In this document: in pieces, positions 48,801-57,800 of the stretch
Numbering within the stretch: position 1 is the stretch's first letter
How the letters are laid out: the number at the start of each line of letters is the position of its first letter
Assembly: GCF_914767665.1 (NCBI RefSeq)
Contig: NC_059501.1
Location: 70,282,798-70,346,797, forward strand
DNA: 64,000 nt
From: Harmonia axyridis
Taxonomy: Eukaryota > Arthropoda > Insecta > Coleoptera > Coccinellidae
Reading direction: 5' to 3'
Made by a program: the position numbers and the translations under genes
The notes under the pieces: model-generated
Database searches by the model: none
What the model saw: the letters and a program-made list of their open reading frames with translations, nothing else
Told to the model about the DNA's origin: nothing

Positions 48801-51800
48801 CAAGTTTTTTAGGACCGAAAGATATACAAAAACCGGGTATGATATTGTATGAATAATTCTTTCAAACTTTCTTCATAATATTAAGTACTCAAGTTCCTGA
48901 TATACAAAACCAAGTGAAATTCATTAGCCAGTTCCTTAGAAATTAGCTTCACTGTTATGTTTTCATTTCTCATCTAGATAGGTAAAAAGTTTCTCAGAAT
49001 TTAGAAATTCAACACTCTTGGAATGTAACATATAATGATATCTAATCATTGATATATAATATACTTTCAACAATGTTGAATTTAAATTTTAATTAGGAAT
49101 TATTTGACTCGAGGACAAAACAAAAAGTTTGTCAATAATACTCGTTTTAATAATTATCCATCTTGAAATGTGTCATACTCTAGTTGTATTTGGGCTTGTA
49201 CCCAAAATAATGTGATAATACGTATGCCTAATGATTGATTCTATGAAGAATCAATTATACCTTATTCATTTTCATATGTACCTAATAATCATTGATTTTT
49301 TTGTATATATTGTATATATTTTTCTGTATTTATAATTGTCATTGCCATCCAACTAATAAACAGGACATTTTAAACAATATGTTACTTTTTTTTCACTTTA
49401 GATTTACATATTATTTATTGCACAAGACGAAAAATCCGTATCTTCGACAGTGTTTTTGAAGTCGAGACGGCAGTCGAGAATATAATGCCATTTTTTCGAA
49501 TTTTAGTTTCTTTGTGTATTTTCCGGAAGTACCAGATTAATCCACACAGTTAGAGGAATTGCGGTTTTTACTCATTTAAAGTTCTTCCTCGATCTCTGTT
49601 GAAATATTAATTTCAGGTATAGAGTTTGCTTAAATAACCCCCACTAGTTTTATACGTAGAATCGACTGAAATAATAAAAATTATAGGTTTTAATTTGAAA
49701 ATCTTGAGTTTTGATTAATTTGAGTTGTACAAGTTCATGATCTTTTTATAAACAACCTGTACATTTTTGATCCGAACTGCAAACACTCTTATAATACTAT
49801 GTATTTGCCGAATATAAAATGAAATACGTTTTTTCGAGAAAAAAATTCCTGCAGGAATATTCAAAAAATGTGAGTCCCTCTCGCCACCATTTTTTTTCAA
49901 GAATCCCATCAACTCATAATACGTCGAGTTTATACCCAAGTTATAATGGCATATAGCTAAAATTGTCATCAAAAAAGCTATTTAATTATGGAATAATATA
50001 CTGGGTGTGCTATTTGAACGTCTAATAGGGCATCGCTGTGAATAACCCTGTATAGGTATCATCTTTTTCATATATCATGAAAATTGTTTCATAAAAGTGA
50101 TAAATGACATTTATTGGAAAGTATCATTTTTGTTTTTATAGCATGTCGAATTTCAGGTTCTTTATTTCGAAAGAATGTGGAATTTAGTTAGGGGTAACAT
50201 ATTTGAAACCTTGAATAATTCCCAAGGTTGGACTTCAAAAGAATTATCTGGATTACGTAAGAATTTGTACTTTCCCGATATCTCCAAGATGATAAATTGA
50301 TTGAGAGGGGTAGCCAAAATTTATCTAATTTAAATATTGGCTACGTCACTGAATCATATCTGTCCTCGTGATAGCATACCTACTTATTTTAATTATGTAA
50401 GCATAGATAACAATGATATTTCCAAATTTGGTGAAAGTTCCGAATTTGCATAATCTTCAAAAATTCATTGAACAAAGTCAAAATCATTAGAATTGAGATG
50501 ACGCCTCATTATTTCTCAATGGAACGTTAGAATGATCAATAATTGATGGAATCTAATCAAAATGTGATCCATAAAAATGAGTAAAATAATACTATTATGT
50601 TTTACTCTTTTTTTATAGATCACAAATTGATTAGATTATGATACTAGTTTATAACTGAGTCATTAAAGCACACGCAACAAGGTTGAGGCATAGACATAGA
50701 GGCTACGAGTCGGAGCTATTGCTTCATGACCATTTTTGGGATGAAAAAATTTCAATAATTTTAAAATTGCTTTTTAGATCCTTCTGAAGAACTTTTATTT
50801 CGCGCCTACATGTCGGCATGTGTATCCGCGTATCCTTTAGGGATCCACAGCTTGATATTCAAGCTACTTGGCTTGAGTTTGACTTGATTTCAAGTCAAGT
50901 ACTAGTTTTTGAATCTCAAGTCAAGTCAAGTATTCATTTATCAAGTACTTGAATAATATCAAGCTACTTGATTTTTAGCAGTTTTATTGTGTATAGTCAC
51001 ATCAATTAAAGAAGGAACCTTGCAAAAAACACTTATCAAATCAGTACAAAATAAAAAATAATTAAAAAATAAAGTTTCTTAATATTGAAAAACTTCCAGG
51101 CTTTGTTTGATTTAATAATTTCCCATCCAGGATCTGAGACACTTGAGTCATGTTATATATTTGTCGCCTAATCTATTGCGGATTTTTGTAACTGTAAGAG
51201 CAGCTCTGCCAAATTGTTTTTCAACGGAAGCTGAAGATGCTGGCGTTGATAAAAATTCCCTGATCATTTTGGCCAAGTTTGGAAAGATATTTCTCTAATT
51301 CTGTGGTTATTCCGTTCATTCTTCCAATTCTTGTAGAACAACATCGTGCGAGAATATATCAGAAACGCACAGTTTTCATGGTTATATTTTATTATTCTAT
51401 GTTGGAACTCCGAACTTTCCGCCATGGCTTTATCTGTCAATTCATCAATTTGCCTTAAAGAAATCAGTTCTGCCAACCAACATTTTTTCAATGCAAAAAT
51501 CACTAAATTATATTTATGGAAATATTTCAATAATTTCAATGAAAATGCAATGAATTAGAGAAAATAATGTATAATACTCGTACAGAAGGCTCATTCTACC
51601 ACTCGTTCATTCCAAAACTCGCCACTTCGTGGCTCGTTTTTGAATTTTGAACTCGTGGAAGAATATCAATGCCTTCTGCACTTGTATTATAAATAACTAT
51701 TCTGAAACTACCAAAATCTACCGATATATTTCATAGAAATGTGAGAAAACTACTAAGTCACACTGGTGAATGTGTCAGTCTCTCAGCGCTCGAGGAATCC

Positions 51801-54800
51801 CCTTATTCAGTCTAGCGCGCACGAGATTGCAGGAATATATGTCATGCGACGCGTGCATATCAAACTCAAGTAATATCAAGTAGATTGATATCAAGTCAAG
51901 CAATAAATATCTAAAATCAAGTCAACTCAAGCTCAAGTTTATAATTTTTCACGATCTTGATTTTCAAATTAAGTAGTTGGTTGAAATGTCAAGCTATTTG
52001 GCTTGATGAATCCCTAGTACCTTTGTAACAGCCATTACATCTGAAATGAAATTCTCACTCAATTTCGTTTGAATATATTACTGGTGTTCGGTTGATGATC
52101 TCATATAAAATTCAGCTTTTTAGGATTAAGCATTCGTTTTGAGCAAGCAAACGTCTCGCGTTTTTCTTGTTCCATGCTAAAGAATTGGTATGGATATTCA
52201 AATTGGTTCTTATTTGGTTTCCACAGAAATTTCAGTCTTCTTCGAAATACAGTGTGTACATAAATTAAAGAATAAATTCATTATCTAGAAAAGGGAAAGC
52301 TTTTCGATAAAATCCGAGGACACGTCAACCTTTATTTCAAGATGTGCATCTTTTGAAGTTTTTGTGGTAGTGTTTTCATTTTACATAAGGTAATTTTCGA
52401 GAAAATGAATATTATAATGATTTAAATATCGATTAACTGAGAACTAGGATTACAAATGGATGTAACAAAACTACTCGACGATCTTTCACTAAGGTTCAAC
52501 GAGAATTTATTGACCGTCTTGGATACTACCAGGCTCAGAAAGAATAGTTTGAACATCTCATCAATTAGTTTCTTCAATCAACTTTAAAATCGTTATAATA
52601 TTGATCAAATGTTCGAACTGAAGTCCTTTTTTAAGCCACGCAGTATCCAAGACAGTCAATAAATTCTCGTTGGACCTTAGTGAAATTTTATTGAATAATA
52701 TTGTTACATTCATTTGTAATCCTAGTTTTCAAATCCTCTATATTAAAATCATTGTAACATTGATTTTCTCGAAAATTTCATTATGCAACATAAATACTTT
52801 CGTAAAAATTGTGTTGATTACGCATCTTTTCTTGTTTGTTTCTTTTTAACTTACCTCAGATCTGTGCCCCCTAAGGTTGTGGTTGGTTCTCAGTGGATAA
52901 TCAACATTTTTCTTACAGTGACTGGTTGTGAATGTCACACCAACAATTCCCCGAACATTGCCAGTAGCAAGCCAACCCTCTTGGTAGTAGTTGGTCCTGT
53001 TTAGTTTCCAGCCTTCATCCTATAATGAAAATAATTCTTAATTTAATTTTGTTCCGCATATACTGCTATGCTATGCCAAGAACTTATCGGAGAATTGCTC
53101 CATTAAAACAAAATATACAAAGGAATATACAGGGGTTTAATTAATATTTGACTCGTTCTTCATGCGCAAATTGCACCCTCTGAGACCATTTTAAAATATG
53201 AGGAAAGCGCAGACTTGAAGTCAGGAGCTTTTGGACACTCGTTCATTCATGTGTCAATTAAAACTGCATTAGAAAGCCATATAAAATTATTTACGTATAT
53301 AAAGGGTTTTCCAATGATAGGTTTCATTTTTATATTAAAAAAAGAGTAAAGTCCGAGAGGAATCCACAGATTTTCATTTCTTTGTAAGAGAAAAGGATGC
53401 ATTTAACGATAGAAATCATATCCTTTCAATGAAATTGTCCATGACCAATTTACACATTAGCGGTATTTCATCGATAACTAAACGAATTTCATCCTTAAGG
53501 TCTATAATCGATTGTGGAGCATTGGCATAGACCTTAACTTGCACGTGGTCCAAAGGTGTTAAATTGCAAGATCTTGGTGCCCAATTCTAATAATCTCTTC
53601 GGGAAATAAAACGGTCAGAAAACTTATATTGCGATTATTTCATTGTTTGTGTGACACGTAGCACTATCTTGTTGAAATAAACGTCGTCCACATCAATATC
53701 TTCCAATTCTGGCCATAAATATCATTAATCATAAGGTCGGTAGCATTTTAGAGTGTTCGTCAACACTACAGGCTACAGCAGCAATATTCCGAGTTGTTCT
53801 TGAGCGACGCACACGGTTTCAATTTGTCTTATCACTAATTTGCCCCAACAGCTCAAATGTTTCCACCAGTTTCACTATTACTGCCCGAGAAGTTGCTTCA
53901 CGTCGATCCAAAAGTAGTTTAGTTTTGCGAACTCTGCGAAATTTTCACCATTTTTGTGACGAATTTGAGTAATTTTAATGCTTTGTTGAAGCGTATTATT
54001 TACTCAAGTAATGTCCTAGTTTTTACTTGCCAAATATCAAAAGAAGACAGCTTCAAAAGTGACAGCTGTCAAGATAGAGAGCTATTCAAAATGAAACCTT
54101 GACCCACCCTGCAGCTCTTGATGATGGTTTTAAGAATTTAATTTGAGATGTTTTATTTTTTTGTGTAAAATGGAGGCACATACGACAAAAAAACATGAAA
54201 GATTTTTTATCACAAAATGAATGAGCAATTCACCAAAAAAGAGTCAGTTTTGGAAAAACTAATCCTCTGGATTAATCCAGTGGAAATAATTTTGTTTTAT
54301 TTTATTAAAAATTATATAGCAAACTATAATTATTTTTTCATGCAGAATCACCCACTGAAGTTCATCTTCCTAATTCACGAACACCCTGTATATTGTAATC
54401 ACAGTGAATCCTCTATTACCATCAATCCATTAATTCTTTCAGAAATTTGTAGGAAAGATGATTCAACCAAACTCATAATTTAGTAATTTATATATCGAGG
54501 GTCTCTATTGTTGTGGTCACCCCTTATTGTGTCTTACTCTTATCTCCCTTTTGTATGTCGATACAAACAAATCGAAGTAAGGGAGTGTTTTCTTAGGGAA
54601 TAGATGGCGGGAATATACAGGCTGTTAATTTATTTCAGGGCGTGTTTGTAGAGGTTGAAATATGCTCAAAATTTCATTTAAACCAACACCTTAGAATGTA
54701 CCCCTGAGACGTTAAATCACACCAGCCAAAACCTTTAAAAAATAGTATTTTGCGATTATTTTGTCAGAATTCAACTGATACAAATGAAATTCAGTTAATA

Positions 54801-57800
54801 GCAATTTACGAATAGGCTGAATTGTTTTTAATAACAAAAAAACAAACTGTGCCAATAATTGTAGCAATGCTTGCTCGTCCTTTTCTCCTAAAAATGAGCA
54901 CTCCGCAGTACGTTATTTTCAATCTTGTAATGCTGTTGTCTACTGAAATACTTTAATTTAGGTAAACGCAACTCACTCCGTACATTTAAAAAAGTTGATA
55001 TTTCATCAAATTCGGACAGGTTTTAAAGTGATTTTCTAGAAAAATTTCTTAATAAATATTAAATTTTATAACATTTAATCAATTAATAATACAATAAAGT
55101 ATGGACCGAATCAATTAAACATTCCACTAATCTACATAATAGAGATAACGATTACACAAAATGGTTATTTTATAATTTCAAAATTATGATTGTTAATTGT
55201 TAATTTCGAAAGGAGCAATTTCCTAATTAATATTGAAAATAACTGAGGAGGTATGCAAATAAATTATTCTTAAGTAGTGCAGTACTTATTTTCAATTAGG
55301 TTGGTGTGTAATTACTGTTGCAGCTTTCCATTGTTCTCATTGAAGATTTTTTCCTTTCATACAATATTCAACAGATCACGATTAATAATCAACATCTTTC
55401 TAGTTGTTCAAAGTTTTGAATTATTTAAACTGATATTACTTTGCTACATTTGATTTGGTTTGAAGTGATTTGGTTTATTTTGAAAATAGTTTCTACTACA
55501 TCCAACTAAAGTTCGGGTTGTTTCTTCCAGAAGCTCGGTAAATTCAATGATTTAGATTCTAGACAGTTCTCAATATCTTTCTATTTATGTCTATTTTATA
55601 TCATTGTCTTCGATTTTGTTGATCAGTTTGTCACATAATTTTTCCAACTTGGTTTATTTTTCCAATAACTCCTTATCATGATGTAGTTGACTATCTTTTT
55701 CTTCTCAGCCTCTTCTAACAGACCAGAGCATTCGAAGTCATTTGCGTTGTTGAATGAAAGACTTTTTTTGTAAAATTGCAACTTCCTATTCCAGCCTCTG
55801 ATCCACTGTGGTTCCTTGATAAGAAATGTCGAAATTCTCCAAAATTTATATGTTCTTATCGTTGTAAGGAATTATAGAGTTTCAATGGTATGTTTGTTAT
55901 AACTCTATTACAAAATTATCAAACTGACATTAGTCCATTCTTGACATATTTAATTTACAAATCCCCGCATATATACTAACAGATAGTTCGGTAATGTAAC
56001 AATTTTTCCGTATTTTTCGTTGTTATTCAATATTTTTCTTATAGCGTTTTCTATATTATATTCATTGCAGATCCCTAATGAATACTTTTGCATTAAAATC
56101 CAAACTGGTTGGCTTTGTTGCTTCGTTCAAACAATAAAAAATGAATGATAGTATGAAAAGATCTTCAAAACTAAACAAACAGTTATTATTTCAATTAATC
56201 AACTCTATAGATTCATTAAATATGTACTTTTAGCGAACCAGAAGAATTTTCTTTCGGGTGGAATAATCAAATATAGTTTACCTCTGGTATTTCATCTGGC
56301 ACTTACACATCCATGTCAAAGATAAAATGGAGAAGTCACTTTTGGAATTTTTGTCCTCCTTCACAATTTAAACAGATTCCAAATATAGATTCATGAAAAG
56401 CAGTCATTGTCGACACTTCCATTATTGTCATTGATGATTTTTGCTTTTCAATCGATATTCAACAGATTACTATTAATTACCAACATCTTTCTATTCGTTT
56501 GAAGTTTTGAATTATTTTGTATTTGTTTTTATAATAATTTTCATTTACACTCACAGATAGTTCGATAGGGTTTCAATTTTTTGTATTTTTCTTTGTTATT
56601 CAATCTTATTCTTATAGTGTTTTCTATATGTAATTCGATTAGGATCCCTGATAAATAATTTCGCATTAAAATCGAAACTGATTGGCTTTGTTGCTTCGTT
56701 TAAACAATAAAAAAATGAATGATAATATGAAAAAAATCTTGAAAACTAAGCAAACAGTTATTATTTCAATTTATCAACTCTATAGAATCATTGAATATGT
56801 ATTTTTAGCGAACCAGAAAAATTTTCTTTCGGACGGAATAATCAAATATAGTTTTCCTCTAGTATTTCATCTGGCACTTTACCCAGCCATGTTAAAGATA
56901 AATTGGAGCAAGCACTTTTGGAATGGATGGTTTTTTTCGAAATGTAAATGCATTTTGTCCTCGTTCACAATTCACACAGATCCCAAACGCTATAGATTCA
57001 TGCAAAGCAATCAGTGTGGACACTTCCATTACTCTCATTGATGATTTTTTCTATTCAATCAATATTCAACAGATTGCTGTTAATTATCAACATCTTTCTA
57101 GTTGTTTAAAGTTTTTAATTATTTTTTATTTCTAGTTCTATAGTTTGCCTATAGCTTCTTTTCAGTTCTAGTTCGATACTGTTTTAATTTTTCCGTATTG
57201 TTCTTTCTGATTCAATCTTCTTCTTATAGTTTTTCTTTATTTTATTAATTTTAGACCCCTGATAAATACTTTTGCATTAAAATCAAAAATGGTTGGATTT
57301 GATGCTTCGTTTAAACAATAAATAAATGAATGAAAGAAAAGATCTTAAAAACTAAACAAACAGTTATTATTTCGAATAATCAACTCTCTAGAATCATTAA
57401 ATATGTAGTTTCAGGGAACCGGAAGAATTTTCTTTCGGATTAAATAATAAAATATATTTTACCTCTGGTATTCCATCTGGCACATTACCCATCCATGTCA
57501 AAGATAAAATGGAGCAGTCACTTTTGGAATTGATGGTTTTTTCGAAATGTAAATGCATTTTGTCCTCGTTCACAATTCACAGAGATCCCAAACACTATAG
57601 ATTCATGAAAAGCAATCAGTGTGGACACCATAATTCTCATTGATGATTTTTTCTTTTCAATCAATATTCAACAGATTACTGTTAATTATCAACATCTCTC
57701 TAGTGGTTTAAAGTTTTTAATTATTTTTATTTCTAGTTCTATAGTTTACCTATAGCTTCTTTTTAGTTCTAGTTCGATAATGTTTCAATTTTTCCGTATT

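Noticed and set aside
54217..54483. 88-codon frame in TULP4 intron 1
   Set aside because: AT-rich composition, no family resemblance, no splice context.
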